IMG/VR virus record: IMGVR_UViG_3300028388_004019
Coordinates: 62,001-126,000 of that record
Length of the DNA: 64,000 bases
Reading direction: 5' to 3' (one strand)
Origin: a virus
The position numbers and the translations under genes were made by a program. A model generated the notes under the pieces. The model was given only the letters and a program-made list of their open reading frames with translations. It was not told the origin of the DNA and did not search any database. Below are positions 1 through 9,238 of this stretch, piece by piece (position 1 is the first letter of the stretch; the number at the start of each line of letters is the position of its first letter).

Positions 1-2320
1 GTTGGAGTAACACTTGCAGTGATTGTAGCAGTCACAGACGGTGTTGGAGTATTTGATGTTGTAGGAGTAACGGAGGCCGTTGGAGTTACTGACGATGTCG
101 GAGTAACAGACGCAGTTTGTGTTACCGTTTGAGTCGGTGTAGATGTTGGAGTTACCCCTGGAGTCTCAGATGGTGTTACCGTTTGAGTCTGAGTAACCGT
201 CGGTGTAATAGTTGCCGTTACCGTTGGTGTAATAGAAGCGGTAGGAGTAACAGATGATGTAACTGTCGCAGTAACTGATGGGGTTGGAGTATTTGACGTT
301 GTAGGTGTAACCGATGCTGTTGGTGTAACTGATGAAGTAGGAGTATTAGAAGGTGTTACCGTAACTGTAGAAGTTGGTGTAGATGTCGGAGTAACACCTG
401 GCGTTTCAGAAGGAGTTACAGTTTGTGTTGGCGTGAATGTTGGTGTAACTGTAGCAGTTACGGTCGGTGTAATACTTGCCGTTGGTGTTACACTCGCAGT
501 TATAGTTGCAGTTACCGATGGTGTTACTGTTTGAGTAGGAGTTACTGATGCAGTTGGTGTAACTGATGAAGTAGGAGTTACTGAAGCCGTCACCGTTTGA
601 GTTGGTGTGATTGATGCAGTTGGTGTCACACTAGCAGTCGGCGTTACAGATGAAGTAGGAGTATTTGTTTGTGTTACCGCAGGTGTTTCAGATGGTGTTA
701 CCGTTTGAGTCGGTGTGTTAGTTGGTGTCTCACTTGCCGTCAATGTTGGTGTAACAGACGCCGTTGGTGTTACCGATGCCGTTACAGTAGCAGTAACCGA
801 AGGTGTCGGAGTATTTGTAGGTGTTTCAGTAGGTGTTGGAGTTACCGATGATGTAGGCGTTACACTTGCAGTTGGAGTAACCGAAGCGGTAACCGTTTGT
901 GTTGGTGTGATAGTTGCCGTTTGAGTAACAGTTGAAGTTGGAGTATTAGTTGGCGTACTTACAGGTGTTGACGAAGCAGTAACAGTTTGTGTCGGTGTAA
1001 ATGTTGGAGTCACGGTAGAAGTGACCGTTGGAGTTATAGACGCAGTAGGAGTTACCGATGCAGTAACAGTTTGAGTAACTGTTTGAGTAGGTGTGTTTGT
1101 CGGAGTTAACGATGCTGTTGGAGTAACTGAAGATGTTGGAGTAACACTTGATGTTGGAGTAACCGAAGCAGTAACCGTTTGAGTTGGAGTAATAGTTGAC
1201 GTTTGAGTTACCGTTTGTGTTGGAGTGTTAGTTGGGGTAATTGATGGTGTCTCAGATGGAGTAACCGTCTGAGTAGGCGTAAATGTCGGAGTAACCGTGG
1301 CAGTTACCGTTGGAGTAATAGACGCAGTTGGTGTAACTGAAGCAGTAACAGTTTGTGTAACAGTCTGAGTTGGGGTATTTGTCGGTGTAATACTTGCAGT
1401 TGGAGTGACCGAACTTGTAGGTGTTACTGATGATGTTGGCGTAACCGAAGCCGTAACCGTTTGAGTTGGGGTAATAGTTGCAGTCGGTGTCAATGTAGAC
1501 GTAGGAGTATTCGTAGGTGTCACTGCTGGTGTAGAAGAAGCTGTTACCGTTTGTGTCGGAGTAAAGGTTGGAGTCACCGTTGAAGTAACAGTTGGAGTAA
1601 TAGACGCAGTAGGTGTTACCGATGCAGTAACCGTTTGAGTCACTGTTTGTGTTGGCGTATTTGTAGGTGTCAACGAGGCAGTTGGTGTAACCGAAGCAGT
1701 TGGTGTTATTGATGATGTTGGAGTAACCGAAGCAGTTACCGTTTGAGTCGGAGTTATAGTTGCAGTTTGTGTAACTGTTGATGTTGGGGTATTAGTTGGA
1801 GTAACTGCGGGGGTTGAAGAAGCAGTGACAGTTTGTGTTGGCGTAAATGTCGGAGTGACCGTGGCAGTTACCGTTGGTGTGATAGTTGCAGTTGGTGTAA
1901 ATGTTGGAGTAACCGTAGCCGTAACTGTTGGTGTTATTGAGGCAGTTGGTGTTACACTAGCGGTTGGAGTAACTGAAGATGTAGGCGTTACCGAAGCTGT
2001 CACTGTTTGTGTCGGGGTAATTGTAGCAGTTGGAGTAACTGAAGATGTTGGAGTGACTGATGATGTCGGAGTATTAGTCGGAGTGACCTCAGGCGTTGAA
2101 GATGCCGTCACAGTCTGTGTAGGGGTAAATGTTGGAGTAACCGTGGCAGTTACAGTCGGTGTAATACTTGCAGTCGGTGTTACCGACGCAGTAACAGTTT
2201 GAGTGACAGAGGCAGTTGGAGTAACCGACGCAGTAGATGTCACCGTTTGTGTTGGTGTATATGTCGGAGTAACTGAAGGTGTCGGTGTTACCGACGCAGT
2301 TGGTGTTGGTGTTGGAGTCG
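1..2320 (-). repeat. Thr/Pro/Ser low-complexity repeat tract (distal stalk)
   Basis: About 770 codons read as an alternation of TPT, SVTPT, TATVTP and TNTP-type units with almost no charged or aromatic residues. The DNA copies differ mainly at synonymous positions, which indicates selection on the protein. The composition resembles mucin or PTS linkers, a typical substrate for O-glycosylation. Confidence 0.85.
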
Positions 2321-5300
2321 GAGCAATGAATATAACCTCAACGGGACATGTACACGCACTCGTATTAACATCAGTAATACCCCAAGTACTAATAGTCTCA
2401 CCCGGAGGTAAAATGGAATTAAAATTATATTCAATTTGATGTTCATTAACCGGCATCGTTCTCACACCTGAATATGTGAATCCTGAACTACCTGTCATGA
2501 AACCTGATATCTCATAATCACATAGTGATTCTGCAGGGTCCGTTAATGCAGCATCATTCCAAAGATTAATTCTAATCTTATCACCCTGGACAATGTAACC
2601 AGCAATATACTGTGTTGTCTGTGGACATGTTGCCGATGGAGTTACCGTCTGTGTTGGAGTAATCGATGCAGTTGGAGTAATTGATGATGTCGGCGTTACA
2701 GATGCAGTCGGGGTAACCGTTTGAGTAACTGAGGCGGTTGGTGTAACACTTGCAGTCACTGTTTGTGTCGGAGTAATTGTTGCGGTTGGCGTTACTGACG
2801 ATGTTGGTGTTACAGAAGATGTTGGCGTATTAGTTGGAGTCACTGCAGGAGTTGAAGATGCAGTAACCGTTTGTGTCGGGGTAAATGTCGGAGTGACCGT
2901 GGCAGTTACCGTTGGTGTTATTGATGCAGTAGGGGTAAACGTAGGTGTTACGGTCGCAGTTACTGACGGGGTAATAGATGCCGTAGGTGTTACTGATGCA
3001 GTTGGTGTAACAGAACTTGTAGGTGTATTAGTTGGAGTAACAGTATTAGATGGTGTTACGGTATTGGTCGGAGTCACACTTGCGGTTGGTGTGACAGAAG
3101 ATGTTGGAGTATTAGTTGGTGTAACTGCAGGGGTTGAAGAAGCAGTTACTGTTTGTGTCGGAGTAACCGTCGCAGTCCTTGTAGGTGTAACCGTTGGCGT
3201 TACTGATGATGTAGGTGTAAATGTCGGGGTAACAGTTGCGGTTCTTGTCGGCGTTACCGATGGAGTAACTGTTGATGTTGCAGTTACAGACGGAGTCGGA
3301 GTAACACTTGCGGTTGGTGTTACCGATGATGTCGGAGTGTTTGTAGGAGTAACACTCGAAGTTGGTGTAACTGAAGAAGTCGGCGTATTTGTTGGAGTTA
3401 CAGTATTAGAAGGGGTAACCGTATTTGTTGGAGTCACACTCGCAGTTGGAGTAACCGACGATGTCGGTGTATTTGTGGGTGTTACCTGAGCAGTCTGTGT
3501 AGGTGTATGTGTTGGTGTTACAGTAGATGTCGCAGTTACCGATGGTGTTGGAGTAACAGATGAAGTTGGAGTTACAGAAGCAGTAGGAGTATTTGTAGGT
3601 GTTACCGTATTAGTTGGAGTAACCGATGCGGTTGGTGTTACTGATGATGTTGGTGTATTTGTCGGAGTAACACTTGCCGTTGGGGTGACAGTAGAAGTCG
3701 CAGTAACCGAAGGTGTTGGTGTATTTGATGAAGTCGGTGTATTAGTTGGAGTTACCGCTGCCGTTTGTGATGGTGTCACAGATGCAGTTGGAGTATATGT
3801 TGGAGTAACAGTCGCAGTCCTTGTTGGCGTAACAGTTGGAGTAACTGAAGACGTTGGTGTAAATGTTGGTGTAACCGTATTAGATGGAGTAACAGTATTC
3901 GATGGTGTAACTGATGATGTAGGAGTATTTGTAGGTGTAACCGTATTAGATGGAGTAACAGTATTCGATGGTGTAACTGATGATGTAGGAGTATTTGTAG
4001 GGGTAACAGTATTTGACGGAGTTACAGTATTTGTTGGAGTATACGAAGGTGTTACCGTATTTGTTGGGGTAACCGATGCAGTTGGCGTAACTGAACTGGT
4101 TGGTGTATTCGTAGGCGTAACAGTATTTGTTGGAGTATACGAAGGTGTTACCGTATTTGTTGGGGTAACCGATGCAGTTGGCGTAGCAGTTCTTGTCGGT
4201 GTCCTTGTAGGACTTACCGATATCGAAGGAGTAACTGAAGGAGTAACCGTCGCGGTTCTGGTCGGTGTTCTAGTAGGACTTACTGAAATAGAAGGCGTAA
4301 CCGTTGCAGTTCTCGTAGGGGTCCTTGTAGGTGTTCTAGTAGGACTAACCGAAATAGAAGGCGTAACCGTTGCAGTTCTGGTCGGTGTACGTGTTGGTGT
4401 TGGTGTAGGTGATGGACATGACGGACACTCCCCATAACCACAAATACTCTCAATCCAGTTTGGTGCAGGTATAAATAAATCAGGAATACCAGTACTCGTA
4501 GATGTTATCTGATAACACGCATTATTACCAAATGGATTAATAACACCATCACCCTGAAATAATACCGTACCTGATGTTGTTGACGCAATGAAAGTATCAT
4601 TAGAGTCACAACAATTAACCATTAAATACTTATCAACAGCTGGTGTTGAAGTCGGTGTCGGAGTACGAGTTGGAGTACTCGTTGGAGTTCTTGTTGGAGT
4701 TCTTGTTGGTGTACGAGTTGGTGTCGGTGGTATTGTCGTAGGTGTAGGAGTAGGTGTCGGCGTTACAGGTGTGTCACCACAACATTCTGTACATGTTTGA
4801 TATGCAGTTGCACTACAAGTCTCCACAGGTTCACAATCAGGAACAATACCTTCAACAAAGTAACAACAACCATCACAGTTATCTAACTTAACAACTTGAC
4901 CAGCATTTGGACATGGACTTATATTAAGGGATACAAATTGACCAGAGTATTGATAGTTACATGTTCCACAAGCTTCTGGGTCAATATCAATACAAGGGAT
5001 AAGGAATGCACAACAGGTTTGATTAAGATTCATTATATCATAACCAACACCAGGTTCCATACCAGGTTCATAAGGTGTTGGAGTACCCTCACCCTCACAT
5101 TCTTCACAATTATTAAATGTCTGTACTACACTACCAATAAAACTAATATTAGCTTCTGAACAATTTTCAGCACATGAACCTGACCTGAAAACCTCCCAAC
5201 AAACATTAATATTATCAACAAAAGCCTGACCTACTTGAAGATTATAAACATTTTGTATACAGGCAACAGAACTTCTCGTCCTACAATCTCTAATACAAAC

Positions 5301-5774
5301 ATAACCTACATTGTGAACAATATACCCATCTAAGATATAGTAATTAGGACCACTAAGAGAAAGGTTATAGATTGGGTCGAAAGAATATACAATCTCTTTG
5401 GATTCAACAGGTTCGTGAATAACCTCACCGTCAACCATTTTAACCATATCGTATTCACCCCCAACAACTAAACTTATGGTGGAAACAAATTGATATTTTT
5501 CTTTGGTTTTGTGGTACGCTAATACGTGTTCATCAATAACACCCAACCCATTAATCTGAAGGTAATTACCCGATTCTTCTAATATCTCGGTAACCTCAGG
5601 AGATTGGACATTATCAACATTAATGGTAGGAAATTGGACCTCACGGAAGTCAACGCCGTTAACAATTTCAGGTATATCAAAAGAAAACAGTTGGTCCCCT
5701 AATTGAATATCTTCAATATTCTTTACGGAACCATCTGATAATAATACTTTCTGTCCTAACTTATAACCTGCCAT
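1..5774 (-). CDS. Giant Hint-domain and Thr/Pro/Ser-repeat fibre/adhesin protein (partial, runs off left edge)
   Basis: The frame starting with ATG at 5774 stays open to base 1, giving at least 1,924 codons; the C-terminus lies outside the window. Residues 1-155 read as a Hint (hedgehog/intein) domain: VLLSDGSVKNIEDIQLGD at 10-27 is block A-like, DEH at 81-83 is block B-like, and YNLSLSG followed by YIVHN ending at Asn155 are blocks F and G. The block-A catalytic Cys is absent (Gly3 aligns there) and Val156 follows the Asn. Next come Cys-rich segments, a short TP linker (about 335-380), a small globular domain (about 385-445), a Thr/Pro/Ser tract (about 453-1043), a globular island (about 1044-1150, with two Cys-x-Cys-like pairs) and a second Thr/Pro/Ser tract (1150 to the edge). 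Probably a virion fibre with a mucin-like stalk. It is the last gene after the glycosyltransferase operon. Cleavage and function are inferred. Confidence 0.8.
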   Translation of the reverse strand, partial: MAGYKLGQKVLLSDGSVKNIEDIQLGDQLFSFDIPEIVNGVDFREVQFPTINVDNVQSPEVTEILEESGNYLQINGLGVIDEHVLAYHKTKEKYQFVSTISLVVGGEYDMVKMVDGEVIHEPVESKEIVYSFDPIYNLSLSGPNYYILDGYIVHNVGYVCIRDCRTRSSVACIQNVYNLQVGQAFVDNINVCWEVFRSGSCAENCSEANISFIGSVVQTFNNCEECEGEGTPTPYEPGMEPGVGYDIMNLNQTCCAFLIPCIDIDPEACGTCNYQYSGQFVSLNISPCPNAGQVVKLDNCDGCCYFVEGIVPDCEPVETCSATAYQTCTECCGDTPVTPTPTPTPTTIPPTPTRTPTRTPTRTPTSTPTRTPTPTSTPAVDKYLMVNCCDSNDTFIASTTSGTVLFQGDGVINPFGNNACYQITSTSTGIPDLFIPAPNWIESICGYGECPSCPSPTPTPTRTPTRTATVTPSISVSPTRTPTRTPTRTATVTPSISVSPTRTPTRTATVTPSVTPSISVSPTRTPTRTATPTASVTPTNTVTPSYTPTNTVTPTNTPTSSVTPTASVTPTNTVTPSYTPTNTVTPSNTVTPTNTPTSSVTPSNTVTPSNTVTPTNTPTSSVTPSNTVTPSNTVTPTFTPTSSVTPTVTPTRTATVTPTYTPTASVTPSQTAAVTPTNTPTSSNTPTPSVTATSTVTPTASVTPTNTPTSSVTPTASVTPTNTVTPTNTPTASVTPTSSVTPTPSVTATSTVTPTHTPTQTAQVTPTNTPTSSVTPTASVTPTNTVTPSNTVTPTNTPTSSVTPTSSVTPTNTPTSSVTPTASVTPTPSVTATSTVTPSVTPTRTATVTPTFTPTSSVTPTVTPTRTATVTPTQTVTASSTPAVTPTNTPTSSVTPTASVTPTNTVTPSNTVTPTNTPTSSVTPTASVTPTASITPSVTATVTPTFTPTASITPTVTATVTPTFTPTQTVTASSTPAVTPTNTPTSSVTPTSSVTPTATITPTQTVTASVTPTASVTQTVTPTASVTPTSSITPTASITPTQTVTPSATCPQTTQYIAGYIVQGDKIRINLWNDAALTDPAESLCDYEISGFMTGSSGFTYSGVRTMPVNEHQIEYNFNSILPPGETISTWGITDVNTSACTCPVEVIFIAPTPTPTPTASVTPTPSVTPTYTPTQTVTSTASVTPTASVTQTVTASVTPTASITPTVTATVTPTFTPTQTVTASSTPEVTPTNTPTSSVTPTSSVTPTATITPTQTVTASVTPTSSVTPTASVTPTASITPTVTATVTPTFTPTATITPTVTATVTPTFTPTQTVTASSTPAVTPTNTPTSTVTQTATITPTQTVTASVTPTSSITPTASVTPTASLTPTNTPTQTVTQTVTASVTPTASITPTVTSTVTPTFTPTQTVTASSTPAVTPTNTPTSTLTPTATITPTQTVTASVTPTSSVTPTSSVTPTASITPTNTPTQTVTQTVTASVTPTASITPTVTATVTPTFTPTQTVTPSETPSITPTNTPTQTVTQTSTITPTQTVTASVTPTSSVTPTSSVTPTASLTPTNTPTQTVTQTVTASVTPTASITPTVTSTVTPTFTPTQTVTASSTPVSTPTNTPTSTVTQTATITPTQTVTASVTPTASVTPTSSVTPTPTETPTNTPTPSVTATVTASVTPTASVTPTLTASETPTNTPTQTVTPSETPAVTQTNTPTSSVTPTASVTPTASITPTQTVTASVTPTSSVTPTASVTPTQTVTPSVTATITASVTPTASITPTVTATVTPTFTPTQTVTPSETPGVTPTSTPTSTVTVTPSNTPTSSVTPTASVTPTTSNTPTPSVTATVTSSVTPTASITPTVTATITPTVTQTQTVTPSETPGVTPTSTPTQTVTQTASVTPTSSVTPTASVTPTTSNTPTPSVTATITASVTP
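3868..3999 (-). repeat. Perfect 66-bp tandem duplication in the stalk coding region
   Basis: Bases 3868-3933 and 3934-3999 are identical, an in-frame duplication of 22 codons of the Thr/Pro/Val-Ser stalk. Most of this tract repeats only at the protein level, with many synonymous differences, so an exact copy points to recent slippage or unequal recombination. Confidence 0.9.
4024..4185 (-). repeat. Direct repeat of 66 bp at 96-bp spacing
   Basis: Bases 4024-4089 recur unchanged at 4120-4185. The offset of 96 bp equals 32 codons, so the frame is kept. Like the neighbouring 66-bp tandem copy, it suggests ongoing length change of the stalk. Confidence 0.85.
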
Positions 5775-5786
5775 TTACTGATACAC

Positions 5787-5809
5787 TTAACCTATAAATA
5801 ATCGGTTAA
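5787..5809 (-). promoter_or_regulatory. TATTTATA element inside a small inverted repeat before the Hint-stalk gene
   Basis: The minus strand carries TATTTATA (ATAAATA at 5794-5800 on the plus strand) 19 nt before the ATG, flanked by TTAACC and GGTTAA arms (5787-5792 and 5804-5809). The same heptamer lies 14-16 nt before several other start codons in this window, so it may be a late-type promoter element. That role is inferred. Confidence 0.35.
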
Positions 5810-5820
5810 CCCCTTTTGTA

Positions 5821-8181
5821 TCAGGATTCTTTCCTCAAACTTCCGTCGTAATGGTCAAATCTATCGTGTTCAGTCGGACTTAATAACAAGATACCTGGTT
5901 TAATGTTACCCTTGATTGTTTCTTGGAACATATAAGACATCCAAGTTTGCTCATAAGGACGAGCCCATTTCTCCGTTAAGAACATCTTTTCATTACCGTA
6001 TTTCGATACAATCTGAGGCCAGTTACAGTAATAAATCTCACCATGTGCAAATGGTATTCCTTGGAATGTGTCTATTTTAGTGATTTTAGTTTTTGGTGCG
6101 TTAGGGTCCAATCCTTGAACAGGTAGATTTGGTTTTTCTGGCCAATGTTCTTCCCTAATATGTTGTGGAACATTATACCACGCCCATTGAACCGTATTGT
6201 CACCATAAAATTCTGTATAAGATAACTTTAAGAAATCAAAGTTGTTTTTCTTTGCAATTTTTAATGAGTTTCTGTATAGATTCTTCACATATCTGTTGAA
6301 TCCATTCTTACAAACCTCACCTTGTTTTGGATAGAAGAACATATCATCTTCAAAGAAGAAATAATAATCAAATCCTCTCTCCTCAGCATCCTCAGCAACC
6401 CACTGACGACCACCACAAATACCTAAGTTGTCTTTCTTAACATAAATCATATTATATTCTTTTGCCAACTCTTCATATTCAGGTGATGTCGATAAATCTG
6501 TTGAATTATCTAAGACAACCCATTGAGGTTTCGTCACAAAATCCTCATCATATTGTTTCATCGACTCAATCAATGTTTTTATCTGATTTGGACTATTAAA
6601 TGTAATAACATATAAACCTACATTGGTAATATCTAAATCATTTTTGATTACCTCAAACCTCATCTCATCCATCGGTTTGTGTCTATCCTGTTTGACATCC
6701 TCAAAGAACTTATTAATCAACCCATTCCCTTCGATTGGGAAGTATTGGTAGTTCTCAGGGTATCTATATAACAATAAGGTAAATAGAGACTCCTCAGTAC
6801 CCATATAACCCTGATTAAGGGTGGATTTCATAATACCGTAATACTCATTATTAAAATCAGCAATATCTTCAATAGGACCACCAAAGAACCCACCACGACA
6901 AACTTTATTGACTTTAGCATTTGCAATCTCATTCATCTTATTAATCTCGAAACCGTGAATCTCAGTATTCGATTCATAAGGGAACGCAATGAAAGTCATC
7001 TTATCAATCTTTGTCAACTTATCCAATACTCTATCATGTGTAAAGTAACCTGAATGTACGGTATTAGTAATACCAGCATCCAACCAGAATAAGTGTGTTG
7101 AACCAAACTTATCCATAATCTTAGCATCGTGTAACAAATATGGTTTTGACATCACCAATGGATTGTACATATCCAATCTACCTTGAGTAGATTCTGATAA
7201 CCATCCCACCTGATTTTGCCATTCAGGGTTTGTACGAATGTTTTGAATTGGTTCATAGAATTCTCCTTTGAACCACTCTTGGCTACGACTGATGAACTGT
7301 GTTGTCTCATCTGACCTTCTCTCCATAACAAAATCCCTTAATTCCTCATCACCAAATACAATCATGTTGTAAGGTATCTTAAGAATTTCATCAAATTTTT
7401 TTAAATAATGTTCAAAACTACGTGACCAACCTTCCGCTAATTCATCACGTTTAATGTTCCATAACCCTGTTACTATAGTAATTCCGTTGTTTTCCATTTC
7501 TCCGTAAAGTTCTTTATAAATGTATTTTTTTATTCCGACGATATCTCCGCCCTCAAGACCATAAACATAATCATGTTGGTCAAATTTTTGAATGATATTT
7601 TGTTGGTCTTCTTCTTCCAAACTTCCCCACTCTATTCTAACAATCTTTGGTGAATGTCTTTCAAAATCAATTTGTTTGAAGATAACATAGTCATGACCTT
7701 CAGCATCAATTTTAATAACATCATAATCAATGATTTCATGCTTATTTAATAATGAATCTAAGGTGATTGTTGGAACCTTAATTCTCACTCCATATTTTTC
7801 TACAGTATCTCTATCACCTTCACTAGCCAAACCATTTTTTGGTGGATATATTGCACTCATACCCATAAAACAATGGTGGATATCTTTATTTTCAATAGCA
7901 AAAGGATTGATGGTTAACATTTCAACCTCACCATTTTTATCAGACACCGCAGAGTTTTCAAACTTATGTTTGTCACCCAAATTCTTCACCAGTTTATGAA
8001 AGTAATAAGGAATCGGTTCCACATATAAACCTGTGAAATCATATGCGTTGGTATACCCGATTAATTCATCAAATGTTTGTCCGTCCATCGCACCAATATT
8101 AAGTGTAAACAATTTATGTCCTTGTTTACCCAAATGGTGAAGTGCGTGATTGAAATAATCTGTTTTTTCTAATTGAATCAT
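5821..8181 (-). CDS. Three-domain fusion: FkbM-type methyltransferase, HtrL-like transferase, GT2 glycosyltransferase
   Basis: A 786-aa protein with three apparent enzymes in a row. Residues 1 to about 235 look like an FkbM-family SAM methyltransferase: a LFTLNIGAMDGQTFDEL SAM loop, YVEPIP, and VIKIDAEGHDYVIF. Residues about 235-525 look like an HtrL/YibB (WlaTC) domain, with ITIVTGLWNI at the start and LFWLDAGI as the acidic core. Residues about 525-786 look like a GT-A fold family 2 glycosyltransferase: VGLYVITFNSP, WVVLDNSTD, and the metal-binding acidic motif FFFEDDMFF. The likely job is to build and O-methylate a glycan in the cytoplasm. The ATG overlaps the stop of the upstream 60-aa ORF (TAATG). 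Domains are assigned from remembered family motifs; substrate and acceptor are unknown. Confidence 0.82.
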   Translation of the reverse strand: MIQLEKTDYFNHALHHLGKQGHKLFTLNIGAMDGQTFDELIGYTNAYDFTGLYVEPIPYYFHKLVKNLGDKHKFENSAVSDKNGEVEMLTINPFAIENKDIHHCFMGMSAIYPPKNGLASEGDRDTVEKYGVRIKVPTITLDSLLNKHEIIDYDVIKIDAEGHDYVIFKQIDFERHSPKIVRIEWGSLEEEDQQNIIQKFDQHDYVYGLEGGDIVGIKKYIYKELYGEMENNGITIVTGLWNIKRDELAEGWSRSFEHYLKKFDEILKIPYNMIVFGDEELRDFVMERRSDETTQFISRSQEWFKGEFYEPIQNIRTNPEWQNQVGWLSESTQGRLDMYNPLVMSKPYLLHDAKIMDKFGSTHLFWLDAGITNTVHSGYFTHDRVLDKLTKIDKMTFIAFPYESNTEIHGFEINKMNEIANAKVNKVCRGGFFGGPIEDIADFNNEYYGIMKSTLNQGYMGTEESLFTLLLYRYPENYQYFPIEGNGLINKFFEDVKQDRHKPMDEMRFEVIKNDLDITNVGLYVITFNSPNQIKTLIESMKQYDEDFVTKPQWVVLDNSTDLSTSPEYEELAKEYNMIYVKKDNLGICGGRQWVAEDAEERGFDYYFFFEDDMFFYPKQGEVCKNGFNRYVKNLYRNSLKIAKKNNFDFLKLSYTEFYGDNTVQWAWYNVPQHIREEHWPEKPNLPVQGLDPNAPKTKITKIDTFQGIPFAHGEIYYCNWPQIVSKYGNEKMFLTEKWARPYEQTWMSYMFQETIKGNIKPGILLLSPTEHDRFDHYDGSLRKES

Positions 8182-8363
8182 TAACTAATTACAATAAAGT
8201 TTTTCTGCCACCCTTTATACTCAGTCCAAGTCTTACCCAAAAGTTCCGCAGTTTCAACTGCAAAATTGTATTCGTCTTCTCTGTATGTATCATCCATAAT
8301 AATTGGTACTGAAGTGTCCAATCCCTTTAACTTAGGGAAAATATAATTCAAAACTATATTCAT
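8181..8363 (-). CDS. Small hypothetical protein in the glycan operon
   Basis: A 60-aa ORF that I do not recognise. Its ATG overlaps the TGA of the upstream HtrL-like gene (ATGA), and its TAA overlaps the next ATG (TAATG), so it sits in a translationally coupled chain, which is the main reason to believe it is real. It starts with a short hydrophobic stretch, has an acidic middle and ends with a hydrophobic strand. It could be a remnant of a larger transferase, since WTEYKGWQ looks like a fragment of a folded enzyme. Confidence 0.6.
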   Translation of the reverse strand: MNIVLNYIFPKLKGLDTSVPIIMDDTYREDEYNFAVETAELLGKTWTEYKGWQKNFIVIS

Positions 8364-9238
8364 AATTGTTCAAAGAATTTGTAGAAGCTGATTTTACCCT
8401 CCAAAAATTCAGGTGTGACCGATTTATCAGTTAAGTTTGAGTCATCGTGGTACCACGTATTAAACTTAAAACTATTATAATTTTCAGGTTTGTCATAAAC
8501 CATTGTAGACATCATCGCCTCATGGTTCAAAAGAAACTCCTTATCCAAACACACCTGAGCGTAATTCTCAAACCTTTCAAAAAAGTCGGGTAACTTACTC
8601 ACATGACCACCAATAATACCACCAATAGATAAAGAATCATAGTTGTGGTCTTTCTCCAAAATATCATTCAATTTTCTGTGGTCGTGGAAGAATAATGTGT
8701 TTCTAATATCAATTAATCTATCACCGACCCAATTATTGATTTTGTTAAATAATAAAGTATTGAAAATACCATCGTAAGTATACCGATATTTATTCACAGA
8801 TAATCCAGTAATTTTATCAGCATTTGAGTTATACCGTCTCGGATATAAACCAAGATGTGATAATCCACAATCTATCCAATATAGATAATCAATCCCTTCT
8901 TCCATCTCATCTTCCATCAAAGCAATTTTAGCCCATCCGACTTCCAAATAAAATTTGAATTTATCAGGATTTTTTTCTTTAATTTCAATCATCTTTTTAC
9001 TATGACGAATATCTTCAAGTTCTTTGACTTTAATTGTTACATTATCTACCTGATTTTCATCCATATAGTTTTGTAACGCTTCTGCCGTGTTAGAACCTGT
9101 ATAACAAACAATCGGTAAACCCATTTCAGATAGTTGAACCAATGAATTGATGTACCTATCCCAACGAGCTTGAACCTTATGACCAAAGAAAGGGAAATCA
9201 CCCAAACCAAAATATAAAAAAGTTACTAATTTTGTCAT
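8360..9238 (-). CDS. HtrL/YibB-like (WlaTC family) putative glycosyltransferase
   Basis: A 292-aa protein that starts with a strand (VTFLYFGLGD) and contains LEVGWAKIALM followed by YLYWIDCGLSH, the core expected of the HtrL/YibB family. It has a later GGIIGG loop. The middle domain of the 786-aa fusion downstream has the equivalent LFWLDAGI core, so the two are probably paralogous. Members of the family occur in LPS and capsule gene clusters, but few have a proven activity. It is coupled to its neighbours by ATGA overlaps on both sides. Role inferred: transfer of a sugar to a phage-made glycan or protein. Confidence 0.68.
   Translation of the reverse strand: MTKLVTFLYFGLGDFPFFGHKVQARWDRYINSLVQLSEMGLPIVCYTGSNTAEALQNYMDENQVDNVTIKVKELEDIRHSKKMIEIKEKNPDKFKFYLEVGWAKIALMEDEMEEGIDYLYWIDCGLSHLGLYPRRYNSNADKITGLSVNKYRYTYDGIFNTLLFNKINNWVGDRLIDIRNTLFFHDHRKLNDILEKDHNYDSLSIGGIIGGHVSKLPDFFERFENYAQVCLDKEFLLNHEAMMSTMVYDKPENYNSFKFNTWYHDDSNLTDKSVTPEFLEGKISFYKFFEQL

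Larger units (their letters stand above)
2645..4415 (-). repeat. Thr/Pro/Ser low-complexity repeat tract (proximal stalk)
   Basis: About 590 codons of the same TPT/SVTPT-type units as the distal tract, separated from it by a globular island of about 105 residues. The end nearest the N-terminus is Arg-containing (repeated TPTRTPTRT and SISVSPTRT units), unlike the rest. Confidence 0.85.

Noticed and set aside
1-4415. Repeats as a CRISPR array or minisatellite non-coding region
   Set aside because: Unit length is irregular, there are no unique spacers of fixed size, and the reading frame is preserved throughout.
715-4800. Plus-strand reading frames of GVTVAVTVGV type across the stalk regions (also 21224-22933)
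   Set aside because: They are antisense shadows of the Thr/Pro repeats. The minus frame is continuous, starts with a structured domain and fits the operon direction.
5310-5774. A functional self-splicing intein
   Set aside because: No N-extein, no Cys or Ser at the first splice position, and Val rather than Cys/Ser/Thr after the terminal Asn. At most C-terminal cleavage is possible.
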